NCBI GenBank assembly: GCA_022496805.1
Contig: CM040093.1
Coordinates: forward strand, 5,210,501-5,274,500
Direction: 5' to 3'
From: Pohlia nutans
Taxonomy: Eukaryota > Streptophyta > Bryopsida > Bryales > Mniaceae
Length of the DNA: 64,000 nt
The position numbers and the translations under genes are program-made. This document shows positions 33,578-45,231 of the stretch, in pieces (the stretch's first letter is position 1; every line of letters begins with the position of its first letter). The notes below the pieces were generated by a model that saw only the letters and a program-made list of their open reading frames with translations, was not told the origin of the DNA and searched no databases.

Positions 33578-34065
33578 CCCTTTGATGCGCCTGCGTCCAT
33601 ATAATGGACGACAAACAGATTGTAACCTTTCTCTTGTACACTTTTTCATCCATCCAAATTTCTCTTGGTTTCTTGTGCTAGTTTACTATCATTTGTATGG
33701 AATGGATCTTCAAAATAAGATATTGTGATTTTATTTTTTAACCCTTAAAGGTCCAAAGAGCCCTTTCCAACCAGTATTATACTCCAATATTCTGTTGTAT
33801 TTGGCATGGTTCCACACCTCATATGGGTTTAAGATCAAAAGTGAAGTTAAAATTCAGAGCGACATGATTTTAATGAGCTATTGGGGTCTCAATTTGGAAC
33901 TTTCTATTTGCAACAAATGTCAAATATACGCCAACGTATCTACTATCCCCATCAACCCTTTAAGGGTTAAATAACAGAATTGGTTTATGTCAAGTTTCAT
34001 TCTTAGTTCAAAAAGTGAGACCGTATACATGATTTTCCAAAATAAGTAAAATCAAATAATTAATA
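33578..34065 (+). repeat. Dispersed repeat family B (copy B2), interrupted
   Basis: TTAA at 33574-33577 then CCCTTTGATGCGCCTGCG. The sequence matches 4.26-4.52 kb on both sides of a 225-bp insertion at 33742-33966. The right end is not defined. Confidence 0.65.
33742..33966. mobile_element. TTAA-flanked MITE nested in repeat B2
   Basis: CCCTTAAAGGTCCAAAGAGC at the left and CAACCCTTTAAGGG at the right, with TTAA exact on both sides (33738-33741, 33967-33970). Comparison with copy B1 shows that host sequence resumes directly after a single TTAA, so TTAA is the duplicated target. Confidence 0.85.
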
Positions 34066-35653
34066 TTTGAATAAGTTGTGAATTGTTGAAGTACAAGGGT
34101 CTACATCATGAGCTTGGACTACGAGTGTTGCATTTACAAATGGATCTTGTAGAATCACCTTTGATTGATAGAATGGCTAGAGTTTGCCATTTCTTTCAAG
34201 TCTTGTGTTAGGATGCCATGGCACTCGTACTTCGCAGCCTTTCCAATTACGCCTTGCATTGTAAATGGGTAAATGGAAGGCTTTCCAACTTACGGGAAAT
34301 CACCCTCATGGAAATGGATTCCCTATTATTTTCATTTCACACAGTTGGCATGATATTTGTGCAATTTGGGCTATGGTTAGAATAGGGGAGCAATTGGAGA
34401 AACTCTAGTTATAAGGAGACAAAGTTTTTCATGATTAGAAATAAATGTCTGAAGTGTCACAAATTATCACAAAAGAAAAGAGCTAGATTTCATAGAATTC
34501 TCAGAGACGTTTTTTAGAAGGAGAAAACCAAACTTCAATTGGTTCAATTGGTGGCCTCCTGTGGTGCCCGTAAACCAAACTTCTTTTAAACTTTAGTCCT
34601 AAGGTTTTTGGTTTCTCTTCAGTCAAGAGCTTGAATTATTTGAGTGACACCCTTCTCAAACTAGAAGTACACCAAAAGTCAAAATTCTTTCACACCAAAA
34701 TCATACTTTTTCATTATTAAGGCTATTTCTCTATGCATTTCCGGTGAATTCCCCATTCCCTTGGGGAGATTAAAAATAGATCTAAAGTTGAAGTATTACT
34801 TAAATGCTTAAGCATTTGACTAAAACTAAGCACACATTTATATGTAACTTTTACAACTTTTTTCAACTTAAGTTGGAAGAAAGAATCATGGAAAACATCA
34901 TCATTTTTTGGCCACCTATTTATAAATGCATCATGTCAACAATTATAGCTTATTTACAAATAGGTTTTGTAAATTTGATCAATGTATTGCCACCTACATT
35001 TATATTATAAGAAGTAAATTCTAGATGGAAACATAGCTTCATGTTAATATAAATATCAAATAACAATTTTTTTACATTTAAATGTAAAACTTTTTTTGGT
35101 AGTATAGTCTCTTGGTTGTAATTTTGTTTCTCAATGCAATTAAATTTCATTAAATAAAAAAATCTTTCAAAAAATAATATAAAAATCAAACTAAACTAAA
35201 TGAAAGCATTGTATAATCTATGTAAAACCCTTTCTTTTCTTTTAAATATATATAAAATAACATAAAATATTAGGTGGTATAAAATAACATAAAATATTAG
35301 GTTTTCTCGTTGCCATGAGGACAATATCGTGAGATCTTTAGTTAATCCTTTAACATGCCATGGGCTATATATATGTATATATATGACTATCATATCTATT
35401 TTAATGATTTACATCATATATTGAAATTTGGTATTGTATTCAAATATATTGTGTACTATGATGATATTTTGTAGCCACAAAGAGCTTCTAGGACATTTAA
35501 AAGTTAAAAAAAATAGACATTTGTATGTCAATTCTTACATAGAATTAGAGTTATTATAAGGTAACAAATGCTTAAATGTGAATATGAAAACAAAACAATA
35601 TAAATAGGGGTCATAATTCCATTGGATTGAATTGAAACCTTCAATCACAATGA
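34066..35653. other. AT-rich stretch, no gene seen
   Basis: No recognisable gene or RNA. It contains a small tandem duplication at about 35262-35302 (ATAAAATAACATAAAATATT). Short ORFs are low-complexity. Confidence 0.5.
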
Positions 35654-35802
35654 CACTAGTAGGAATTTGGTCATTTGTGACTCAAATAGTTCTTTACAAT
35701 TCAATTTTAGAAAACATTGAGTCATAATGGACCATTTCAGTTACAGAAGACCAGTCAAAAACATGAACTCAAACAACAAAAAGGACCAAATTTCTACTAG
35801 TG
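35654..35802. mobile_element. CACTA-type MITE
   Basis: CACTAGTAGGAATTTGGTC and its inverse GACCAAATTTCTACTAGTG, with a perfect 3-bp duplication TGA on both sides (35651-35653, 35803-35805). 149 bp. Confidence 0.85.
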
Positions 35803-35805
35803 TGA

Positions 35806-36606
35806 CTTTCTATTGTACCAATTTGGGTATAATTGTTTTTAGCTATCATAGGTGGGTTTGGATGCAAATAGGACAGCTCTATACATGCATTTGTGTCAAC
35901 CTAGTGCTCACATGTTGCGTTAAATTCCAAAACATAATTGTCTACAATTAAAAAGTTACAATTTCTTCATTAAATTTTTTCATACTTTTACCATATTGTG
36001 TTCTTTTTTAATAATGATTCTTTTTTACTTAGGTTATGTTGCCATTTTGGGCACTTTAGGTTTTGTTACCTTCATGCTCTGTCTCAATGTTCAGTAACTT
36101 GGATTGAGTAAGGTAAACATATCCATTACCACCTAACACTCAATTTTGCCCTTATGTACTAGTGATGTACATTCTAGAACAAAAATGTATACAATGGGTA
36201 CATGAAGATGGAATTGAGTGATGGATAGAAATGTGTATGTCTACTTTAAAGCATCGCCACCTGCCCTTCAAAATAGATGAGGACGGCATTTTTTGGATGA
36301 AAAGCAAGCAATTAATATTTATTCACATAAACATATTCTCTTTGCCTCGGAAAATAGCCAATTTTTGTTGTGGTTGTGCAACCTTGGAAAATACTACAAT
36401 TAGTAAGTTGGATAATAAATGATGAAGATTCTTTTTGCTTTTGCACACTAGAAGACAAGTGATTGGTTGGAAGTTAATACAGTGAGTTGCACGAGTAGGG
36501 TAATCAAGTGACCTACTCTCACTAATGATGAAATTTTAATGTGATGAAATTTTCCTATACCAATGGAGATGCTCTTAGAGAGTTGATAGTGAGTTACTCA
36601 CTTAGC
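35806..36606. other. Spacer without recognised features
   Basis: AT-rich. No coding exon, tRNA or repeat boundary that I can support. Confidence 0.5.
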
Positions 36607-36618
36607 TTAATCCTTTAA

Positions 36619-37198
36619 CCCCTAAACGTATCAGGGTGTCCCTGGAATCGACAATTTGAGAAATATCATCATAAAGTACTATTTAGAAGAATATTTTAGA
36701 ATTGATATACAAATGAAAGTTCTAGATTTTGAATTTTAGATTCCATTTGTACGGTTCGATTCACTAATACTATCACCAATATTTAATTATAAATTTTGAA
36801 AGTTAAAATTAAAAATTCCTTCTAAATTTGATTACAAACAAAATTTTAATATTTTTTGAGTAAAATTTGTTGGAATGAATTTGAAATGAGATACTCTTAA
36901 ACGTGGTGATTCTTTGAAATTTTTGTGTTTCTTAAATCTATGACCTCATTTTTACAAGGCCACTTTTGAACTATAGTCAATGCAATTTTGGCTTGGTCAA
37001 CGACTTGACATACTTCTACACTTGTAATTTTAGAAAAATATGTAATCAAGTATGACTAAATCCAACCGTTAGATAAGACAACAACTTGGTGAAGAATCTC
37101 CAAAAAATTGGATGACTTTCATCCAAGCATTGATGAGAACGTGAGAAGGGTTTGAATCTGTTAGTCGTTCACTTTCTGGACGCTCTGACGTTTAGGGG
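36619..37198. mobile_element. TTAA-flanked MITE, family D (copy D1)
   Basis: CCCCTAAACGTATCAGGGTG at the left and TGACGTTTAGGGG at the right, a 9-bp inverted terminus. TTAA at the left (36615-36618) and TTGA at the right (37199-37202). 580 bp. The right-end sequence recurs inverted at 58.5 kb. Confidence 0.75.
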
Positions 37199-37202
37199 TT
37201 GA

Positions 37203-37581
37203 CCCTTAAACGTCAAAGTAAGCCCCGTGGGCTTATTTATGAAAGTATAATGAAAGGAAAAAGTGAATTTTCTCAACCAAATCAAGCGAGGATTGGTGCA
37301 TTGGAAAGCTACTCAAAAAGCGATCTAGATTTCAAATTTGTGCTTCATTTGGGAGATTGTGGAATCATTGGCAAGCAATCAAAGTTATCAAAATGAACAG
37401 GAGTTGAGGTTGGGGCAGTTGAGGTTGGGGCAGTTGAGGTCGTTTCTTTAGTGCTATAGTGTTGGCCAGCAGTGGCCAGCAAAGCCGTTTATTCATTTTT
37501 TTTATTTAAATTTTTTTTTTTCCTCCGAAAATTTAGATGCCTTCCAGGCTGCCCCGCCCAGGCCCTTTTGACGTTCAAGGG
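37203..37581 (+). mobile_element. TTAA-flanked MITE, family C (copy C2)
   Basis: CCCTTAAACGTCAAAGTAAG at the left and TTGACGTTCAAGG at the right. It shares TTGA with element D and is followed by TTAA (37582-37585). Matches 17.26-17.60 kb in reverse. It includes a short GAGGTTGGGGCAGTT tandem duplication at about 37402-37440. Confidence 0.8.
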
Positions 37582-37785
37582 TTAAGGACCAAGGATTCAA
37601 ATGACAAGTTCAATCAATTATATTGTGAAAAATACATTTCAGATGGGACTAGATTTTATATCATCGGAATCAATGCAAAACATTGTATGTGTTGGTCAAA
37701 GAAAAAACAAATTTAAACAAAAGAAAGTCTATGTAGAACCTACTCAAAACTGCTAAAAGAAACATGAGGCCCAATTCGGGGTTAA

Positions 37786-38299
37786 TACCTTGTCAAACTG
37801 GTTGCGTGTATAAGGACAGGTAATGGGCGAGATTGCTTGCCTTGTTGAAAGTGCTTGTCAATTACGGCTCTGCTGCGTGATCTCTGTGGGGACCCATGTA
37901 ATCCATCTTCTCTACAATTATCTTCACACATGCTTGGACTTATTAGCATTTCACTAGTAGAGCATGGTGTCGTTTTTCACCGCATAATTTTAGAAGTGGA
38001 AGGGCGCCACAATTGGTTAAAATGGGACTGTCAGTAGCTCTACTGAGTGGTGTTGATCACAACGGGACAAAAGTTTCTTGTCTTTTCCCCATTTCACGAG
38101 TTGAGGTTTCTAGTAGTATTTACACTTCCTCTTTTCACGAACCATAACATTTTAGAGGTGGTTCCTTTTTTTTTAGTCCTTTTTCTATCTTGAATTCAAC
38201 ATTCACAATGTTAATGTAGAGGCATCAATTTTAGTGTTGCCTCTAAAATAGCATTGTAGAAAAGAAATAAAAAAAAGACAACTCAAGACTGTTATACAA
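37786..38299. other. Spacer without recognised gene
   Basis: No domain in any frame. It includes a short ORF (37855-38037) with no support. Confidence 0.5.
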
Positions 38300-38642
38300 T
38301 TGTCCCTCTCTATTATGACATGTTTGGGAAGCCCTACCTTCAAGGTGGCAAGCATGGATTAGTCAGAGAAAAAACTTGTCACATGTATATTGCTTGAAAC
38401 AATAATATCAAGAGCCATTGTATGGAGGGTAGACTGTACTTATTAGCATATACAACACATCTATTCACACACTTGGTTGGACTTATTAGCATGTACAATT
38501 CCTCAATTCACACACTCGATTGTACTTATTAGCATGTACAATTCCTCAATTCACACACTTGGTTGGACTTATTAGCATGTACAATTCCTCAATTCACACA
38601 CTTGGTTGGACTTATATGATTCACCTTCACACTTGGTTGGAC
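38300..38642 (+). repeat. Dispersed repeat R, copy 2, with a 43-bp tandem array
   Basis: The first 200 bp match PAP intron 5 (8.73-8.94 kb). The end is then expanded into about four 43-bp units of the type ACTTATTAGCATGTACAATT plus CCTCAATTCACACACTTGG, between about 38470 and 38640. Confidence 0.75.
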
Positions 38643-39043
38643 TTACTAGCAAGTGGTGTACGTATGCCTTGACTAAAAAGTGATGACTTGATATAGGTAC
38701 CCCCTCCAAAAATAGTATGATTTTCGAGAAATATCTTTTCGGTAGGAAAAAAGCATTGGAAAATTACAAAAATTAGAGGGTATTATAGACACCATGGCTG
38801 CAAAAATATACATGGTGTTAAAAACGAAATTTTTAGCACACATAAAATGAGTTAGACATAAGTCACACTATGTGAGACGTGTAAAAGTGGTACCCATATC
38901 ATGCCATTCCCCTAAATGTCTATGGTCATTGATCTTTGAATGAAAATGGGATTATCACTCACAATGACTTAAAACCACCCGCTTTCAAAGTGCACGTGAA
39001 ATCTCAACAAACTTGGCTCTTGTACACAAAAAGGTTAGAATGC
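38643..39043. other. Spacer without recognised features
   Basis: No gene or clear repeat end seen. Confidence 0.45.
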
Positions 39044-39047
39044 TTAA

Positions 39048-39953
39048 CCCCTAAAATTCCTTGACCGTATTCACAAAAAACCATGAAAAACGCAGCATTT
39101 GGAAGTTGCAGAAGAAATCATATGTTCTTTAGTATTTTCATCATTTAACCGTAAGATCTAATACCCAACTTGAATTTTCATGTGAGCACAAAATTTGAGA
39201 GCAAAATGACCATTAGATTCTTATATTATAAGGATCAAAGTTGCAAAAGAAGATTTTTTGGGGTTCAATCCGGTGACAAATTTGAACTTTAGAAATTAAT
39301 ATCTTTTTTTTGAATGGGTTAGAAATTCATTGAATGGCAAGGCCATGTTAACAATTGAGTTAAGTCTTCAAATATAAGTCTTGTAAGAAAAAAGCTCATA
39401 TTAATTTTTTCATAAAACAATTACTAGAAGTGGGTACAAAGTGAAAGGAAAAAGAAAATCATTAATAAGTTTGACATGGAATTGTAAAATGTCAATCTTA
39501 ACAGTGAGAATGTTGTACTTCGAAATCTTCACCTAGTGCCTTTTATTTCATTAAAAAATATTGAAAATTGAGTTTAGAAATGAGCTTCAAAGTTTTTTTT
39601 GTCCAAACTGCCCAAAAAACAGATCTCCTCATAACTTTTATCCCATTGCTCAAAATGGGTAGATTTAAAGCTTCATTTGTAGATAAAGATCAACCAATCA
39701 TGAATCAAAAAAGAAATTTTGAAAAAGAGTAAAAAATAAAAAAATTCTTGCTGCCCGATCTCGCTTCAAAAACTTCAAATGCTTATAACTTTTGCAATAC
39801 TTATCGGAATGACATGAAACGAAGTGCGACATGTAGAGTGTAGTTTTTGGAAGCTACACTGAAATTTCCATTGAAATTTAAAAAAATATGAGGTCCCTGG
39901 AGGCTGCCCAAAAAGTGGAACGACCAGAATATGGTCGCTCAGAATTTTAGGGG
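39048..39953. mobile_element. TTAA-flanked element, family F (906 bp)
   Basis: TTAA exact on both sides (39044-39047, 39954-39957). The termini CCCCTAAAATTCC and the inverse of GAATTTTAGGGG give 12-bp identical ends, with a GACC/GGTCG echo further in. It is the largest complete TTAA element that I can close at both ends. Its ORFs show no transposase motif. Confidence 0.8.
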
Positions 39954-39957
39954 TTAA

Positions 39958-40660
39958 AATGATGCAAATAGTATCTATCATCTATCTACCTTTGATTGGA
40001 CTTGAGAACGATAGGAGGTAACGACAACCATGAAAGAAAAAGCGTTCACTTGGACTGACGTTACAATTGATTAACGAGAAATTTATGGCAGAAATGAAAT
40101 CGTACTAAGCAAAGTGAAAAGCAACAGCCGAAAGCGCATCAAAGACGGTGGAATACAAAATTATACAAAAAGTGAGAGGGAGTCTCTCCGTAGTTGTTTT
40201 CATTAAAAGAAAATTTTGCAGATTTGAGTTCCATTCAATTCCCGTAGTTGACCATACTTGTCAAAAAGTCATACACGCATCAAAGATTCAGAGTCAAGGT
40301 ATTTTTTGTCGTGTCGTAGAGCAAGTTAATTAAAACACGGAACTGAAGAGTCTTAAGTCAGATTCCAAATGAATATGGAATTTCTTCTAATGCTGCAAAA
40401 AGTATCAACTCTAAAGCATTCTTCATCCTCTTCTGCTCATAAATCATGAACGCAACTAATTGCAGCATTTTGAATCAAAAACTGGATTTTCACAGTTTGA
40501 AAACTCATCTGAGAAACAACAGCATTGTTTCTAAATGTTTGTTGTGACTTAAACCATAGCCATTAGCAGCCTCTGTAACACAAAGCTAAGGAAAAAAAAA
40601 ACTCATCTGAAGAAATTGAGTACCTCAGAGATGTTGATGATCTGTGCATTAATGCTCCAC
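39958..40660. other. 3' side of the small membrane-protein ORF
   Basis: No coding exon recognised. It may include the 3' UTR of the minus-strand gene at 40661-40864. Confidence 0.4.
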
Positions 40661-40864
40661 TCACAAAATCGTCTCAAACTCTTTCTCTTTGTGAGCTTGG
40701 GCATGATGGACTTCAGCATGAAACAGAGCCTGCGCCACGAGCGCGCCGAAAACCAGAATGGGCAGCAGCATGAGGAGCCAAGGTGGGGGTGTCAGAGGGA
40801 AAATAGAGATGAGGGGGATCATGAGGATCAGAGTCGTCAACACCGCAAGCAATATGCGGCCCAT
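40661..40864 (-). CDS. Small two-helix membrane protein, possibly ARGOS/OSR-like
   Basis: A 67-aa frame on the minus strand, MGRILLAVLTTLILMIPLIS followed by IFPLTPPPWLLMLLP and a second hydrophobic helix, then a His/Lys/Glu-rich tail ending KEFETIL. Two membrane helices joined by a Pro-rich PL-x-x-x-F-P-L-x-PPP turn resemble the OSR domain of plant ARGOS/ORGAN SIZE RELATED proteins. Those are short ER proteins that tune organ growth and ethylene response, and their hallmark is a PLxLPPLPPPP loop. The loop here is diverged. Codon and base composition are less AT-rich than the flanks, which supports a real gene. The frame is open further upstream to about 40897, and a CTAG just before the ATG region could be a splice acceptor. 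Identity is uncertain. Confidence 0.5.
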   Translation of the reverse strand: MGRILLAVLTTLILMIPLISIFPLTPPPWLLMLLPILVFGALVAQALFHAEVHHAQAHKEKEFETIL

Positions 40865-42905
40865 GCATCTAGATAACCACACAAAATGACTTCCCAAAAA
40901 GATAAAAAATTATCAGTAACAATCAAATTTGCTTCTAAGAACTTTTAGTGGATGATGTGTACAACATCTCCTTTGAAGGACACAGCTGCTCAACTGAAGG
41001 CCTGCACAACATTACACAAAACCTTGTCAGCTTAATAATGACTAAATTTAGGGTTAGACCATTGAGATTAAGGTAGAGGATACTAAAACTGTTAGTTATA
41101 CTCTCATCTACTCAAATGTCCATGGCCACTCATCTTTAAATGGGGTTTTCCACTGTCTATTCAATAGTGATCTACAACCTCCCACTTTGTACAATTGCAT
41201 AAGAAGTCATTATACATTAAAGTTCCGTTTCAACTGAAAAGTTTTGAACCCCACAGGATTTCAGTTTTGAACATGAAGAAACTAACAGAAAGTAAGATTT
41301 CAAAACCTTCTTGAGTTAAAAGATAATCCTTACTATTGAATGAGAAGCATTTGATTAGTCTCTATAGTGATCTCCCAATGAAAGCACACTGACTCCTACA
41401 TATTAGTTAAAATGCTTAAAAAGTGACAGAATCCTCTACCTTAGAGACTCTGAGCTGCAAGTATCAACAAATGCTGCATTTTACAGAGCTTCTCACCGAC
41501 ATCAAAACCACAGTTGTTGAGCAATTAAAGGCAGAAAACACTTGCTATTGCAACTTGAACAGAGCCCTTGAATCCATTTAGAATAGAGAACATGATTCAA
41601 AGGCTTCGTCTTCTTCCCACCGAATTCAAAAACCTAGTAGTGGAGCAAGCTCAAATTGCTGGTGAAACGTAAATGTACAGCGAGTTGTAATGACAGCCTG
41701 ACTACATACATACATTCATGCCATCCTTGCCCTGTGGACCCAACTCTGGTTGGGCTTTTTAGGGCTCCCTTTTTTTAGGTCAGGCAAAACCGTACCTGGC
41801 TGTTGGGAGGTTGCTGTGTTGACCAGCTTTCATGGCGATGGGAATGTCTGAACTAACAACGCGTTGATTGTGTTGTTGCATTGCACAGCCCTAGTACTCC
41901 TCTTCTGCAACATTATCATCTCAGCATTAGGGTTTAGAGGTTCATGTTACCGTTTCTTGGATCTGGAACAAAAAGCCCACTGGTTCAAAAGAATGTTCAA
42001 GATAAGTAGCAAGCTGCACATAAGGCTTGATCATCAGATCTTAACCTCAAAAAATGCAATGCAACAGTAATTTTGTTACATGTTCTAATATTCGGAAGGA
42101 AGCACTGTCGATCAGAAACTAACTCCATAACTACAGTGCTGAAAGAATCACTCATTTAAAAAAAAATCTAAGAGTCTCATAACTTGGTCTTTTGCATGCA
42201 GTGCAAAACGTAACCTTGAAAGAAAACTGGTGAAAGTTCTACATGTTCGATCTCCTGCAAAGTTGTGAAAAAGCAACACACACAGTGTTTGTGTTTTTTC
42301 ATTTTATGATTTGACGCAAAAGAGACAAAGAACAGAAGAATTTCAACACAACCTGAAATGCAAAAAGCAATGTACAGTAGAGAGAGTTTCATACCAAGAG
42401 TTTGAAGAGCCTCGATCTCGTCAATACCGACAACAATAAATACCTGTGTACAATTGCCCTCCTTTCGCAAAAGATGCAAACATAGATACTAAAAGCTTGT
42501 GGATGTTTGAGAGGCAGAATGAGGATGCAAGTGGCCTTGGGATCTGTGTACTTACTGGAGCATGTGTTAATAATGAAATGATTTTGTCAGCAATAATGTC
42601 ATTTAATTATGTGTAGCATGAAACCATATCTTGATGATATCGCGCAACTTGAAGCGAAGTACTCCTTTGTAAGTTAGTACCAAGTAGGTATCGCATCAAT
42701 CTTAAAAAAAACGTTGAACTAATTTCGTATTGGTGGAGGGACAAGGCTGTCAAGGACAATGATAACATGACATATGGGTGTTCATGGAACGTACTGCACT
42801 CGTTGCAACCATGAATGATGGACGCGTACAAACGCAGTGGAAGTTACAAGAGGGCTCGGAATTTGCGCTCAACAAATTGCTTTATGACTAACACGTACTA
42901 CTGCT
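40865..42905. other. Stretch upstream of the 40.7-kb gene, no firm exon
   Basis: Some intron-like and exon-like fragments exist on the minus strand, for example VFIVVGIDEIEALQTL at about 42390-42445, preceded by ACACAG and followed by GTATGA. I cannot assemble a gene from them. Otherwise no recognisable feature. Confidence 0.35.
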
Positions 42906-43714
42906 GGGCGTTTGTATGGTACGGTCTACCAGAATTCTTGTCCATGTGCACTCTTTTGAGGATTTGAAAAATCAATTTGAGAGAGAGAAACATATTTTTG
43001 TGAAATCTACAGTGGTAGGATGGATCGTATCGATAAAAGAGAAAAAAAATTTAATAGAAAATTAAAAATTTGGCGTTATAGTTTAATGGAGGATGAAACA
43101 AAGGGTAAACTAGTGCATTGCCTTAGTGCATAATATGCACTCTGAATTCTAAAAAAGAAGGAGAACCGAGGGTTGTGGATGGAATTTTGAGCTATGAAAT
43201 TTTTCCAGTGTTCAAATATGTGAAGAAAAATATTTTTCAATTTTTTTTGAATTGATTAAAGTTTCAAATTAAAAAATGTGTTATTTTTGGGAGGGATGAA
43301 TTGTTTCTCTATTTTAAAAAACTTTTTTGGTGGATTTCTTTTTTGAATGTACTTGAGAATGAAATTATGCAAGTTGGATTATTTTTAGATTTTTAAATAT
43401 AGAATCAAACATGAGCTATATTTACATTCAAAGTTTGATCATAAATTAGTAAAACTGTTATTAAAATGGGAGTTTTGATACTCAAAATCTTCAGCATAAA
43501 ATCATTTTAACATTCTAAAATTTTATTTTTTTGGATAATATGTATATAAATCTAGAAGTTGGTTCACTGATTTCTCATTGAATCATTGCTACATAATTTT
43601 CAAATGGGTTTGGAAGTTAGCTTTTTAAGACAAAATGCTTAAAGTGCACAAATATGCACCAAAATGTAGTTAGTTCACCAAGTGGAGTTAGTGGATTGTA
43701 CCATACAAACGCCC
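42906..43714. mobile_element. 809-bp element with GGGCGTTTGTATGGTAC termini
   Basis: GGGCGTTTGTATGGTACGGT at the left and the inverse ATTGTACCATACAAACGCCC at the right, 17 bp identical. No clear target duplication and no transposase. Superfamily not assigned. Confidence 0.75.
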
Positions 43715-43752
43715 TGTTACTACAGTTGTTCTACGAATGTACCCTCAACCTT

Positions 43753-44325
43753 CTCTAATGACACACTCTATAATTGCAAATTCTGAGAATTTGTAATGTT
43801 GTGTACATTGGACAACTTCCACATTAAGTGCATCTAGAAGCCTGTTTGTAATTTAAGTGTATGACTCAGATTATGTTTTAGAGCATCTCCACCAACAACT
43901 CTGAATTGCACTTTGAAGTTCATCCAAAAATTAAAGGACATACTATGTAGTTCTCCACCAACATCAATCAATTAGACTGTGAAAATAGTAAGTCACTCAC
44001 AAGTCCCTATGCATGAATTGTGCAATCATGATGTGCAATTAAGAAGAGAAGATACACTAGCTTGAGTCATTTTGAGGGGCCCTAAACTAGGTTGTCGTAT
44101 TCAGTGTCTCCCTCCAAATAAATTGTTGACCAACCCATGCACATCCATTTTCCAAAACCGGAGAAGGCTCTATCCAAAGTGTTGGTGGAGATGCTCTAAT
44201 GACACACTCTATAATTGCATATTTTTGTGAATATCCCCAGAATCTATCATGTTGTGCATTGGACAACTTCCACATGCATGAAGTGCCCATTTGTACCCGG
44301 TTGAGTGTATGACTCAGATTCCGTC
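43753..44325. repeat. Direct repeats of about 130 bp flanking a MITE
   Basis: 43753-43880 and 44194-44325 share CTCTAATGACACACTCTATA, TGGACAACTTCCACAT and GTGTATGACTCAGATT in the same order and orientation, on either side of the 320-bp MITE at 43879-44198. Confidence 0.75.
43879..44198. mobile_element. MITE with TAGAGCATCTCCACCAACA ends
   Basis: TAGAGCATCTCCACCAACA at the left and its exact inverse TGTTGGTGGAGATGCTCTA at the right. GAGCATCTCCA ends are common in plant MITEs. 320 bp, non-coding. Confidence 0.8.
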
Positions 44326-44458
44326 TTAGGTTGTTATGAACCATACAACTAACTTGAGGATCACATTGTCCTGAAATTATTATTAAAAAAAATTGGATGT
44401 AAGTTGTATTGAGAGCATCCTCAATGTACACACGGTATAGGACACAGTTAACCCTTAA

Positions 44459-45013
44459 CCCCTAAATGCCTAGAACCCTCTCCAAATTTGGAGAATTGTA
44501 AAGATGCATTATAAAATGCAACTCAGAGGAATATTTTGAACATGATATTTGAATAAAAGTTGTACATTACGAATTTTAGATTCTATCCATATTGTTAAAT
44601 CTATGATTGCTATCATCGATATTTTTGTATAAAATTTGAAACTCAAAACTCAAAATTCTTTGTAATTCGATTAAAAATAAGATGTTGACAATTTGTGAAT
44701 GAAATTTGTTGTGATGGGTTGAAATATAATACTTTAAGTGTAGTGATTTTTTAAGATTTTTTGGTTGCTTAACTTTGTGAGTTGACTTTTTCAAAAGCAC
44801 TTTTGAACTATTTTGAACTAAGATCTTAAATTGTTTTGGTGAATCACTACAACATGAAATGAGGCATAAAATTTTCACAAAAATTCCCCTTTCTAATCGG
44901 TTCACATATGCATGAGGCTAATTTCCCATAAAATCTATAGTTACAAATCCAAATTACAAAAAGTGCATGACGGATGAGAAAACGTGGATGAAATCTGTAC
45001 ATCATTCAAAGGG
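44459..45013 (+). mobile_element. TTAA-flanked MITE, family E (copy E4)
   Basis: TTAA at 44455-44458 and 45014-45017. Left end CCCCTAAATGCCTAGAACCC, right end CAAAGGG. Full length for the family. Confidence 0.8.
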
Positions 45014-45017
45014 TTAA

Positions 45018-45227
45018 AAGGCCCTTAGGGTCCCTCTCTACAACGTGTATTTAGCCTTACAATTGTTCAATTGTGGTTTAATATATGAATTGTGATATAT
45101 TGTTATATACATATTATTATGATTATTAATTTTATTTTGTACTAAAAAGTGTGTGGTCATTGTTATTTTGATCAAATACCACCGAATACAAAATACATTA
45201 TACGGCCACAAAGGACTTTTGGGTCGT
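45018..45227. repeat. Segment between two TTAA elements, possibly a further TTAA element
   Basis: It lies exactly between TTAA at 45014 and TTAA at 45228, and has loosely inverted ends (AAGGCCCTTAGGG and AAGGACTTTTGGG). The inverted repeat is weak. Confidence 0.35.
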
Positions 45228-45231
45228 TTAA

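Larger units (their letters stand above)
36611..37781 (+). mobile_element. Family A MITE (copy A2) split by two TTAA insertions
   Basis: The first bases of A2 (TCCTTTAA, after TTAA at 36607-36610) are separated from its body (37582-37781, resuming with TTAAGGACCAAGG) by elements D and C2. The right end is followed by TTAA (37782-37785). The TTAA inside the A terminus was the target. Confidence 0.65.

Noticed and set aside
38470..38640. CRISPR-like array
   Set aside because: The 43-bp units are directly adjacent with no unique spacers, and the organism is a plant.
42177..42479. Minus-strand ORF as a gene
   Set aside because: A possible exon (VFIVVGIDEIEALQTL) lies inside, but I could not find consistent neighbouring exons or a known family.
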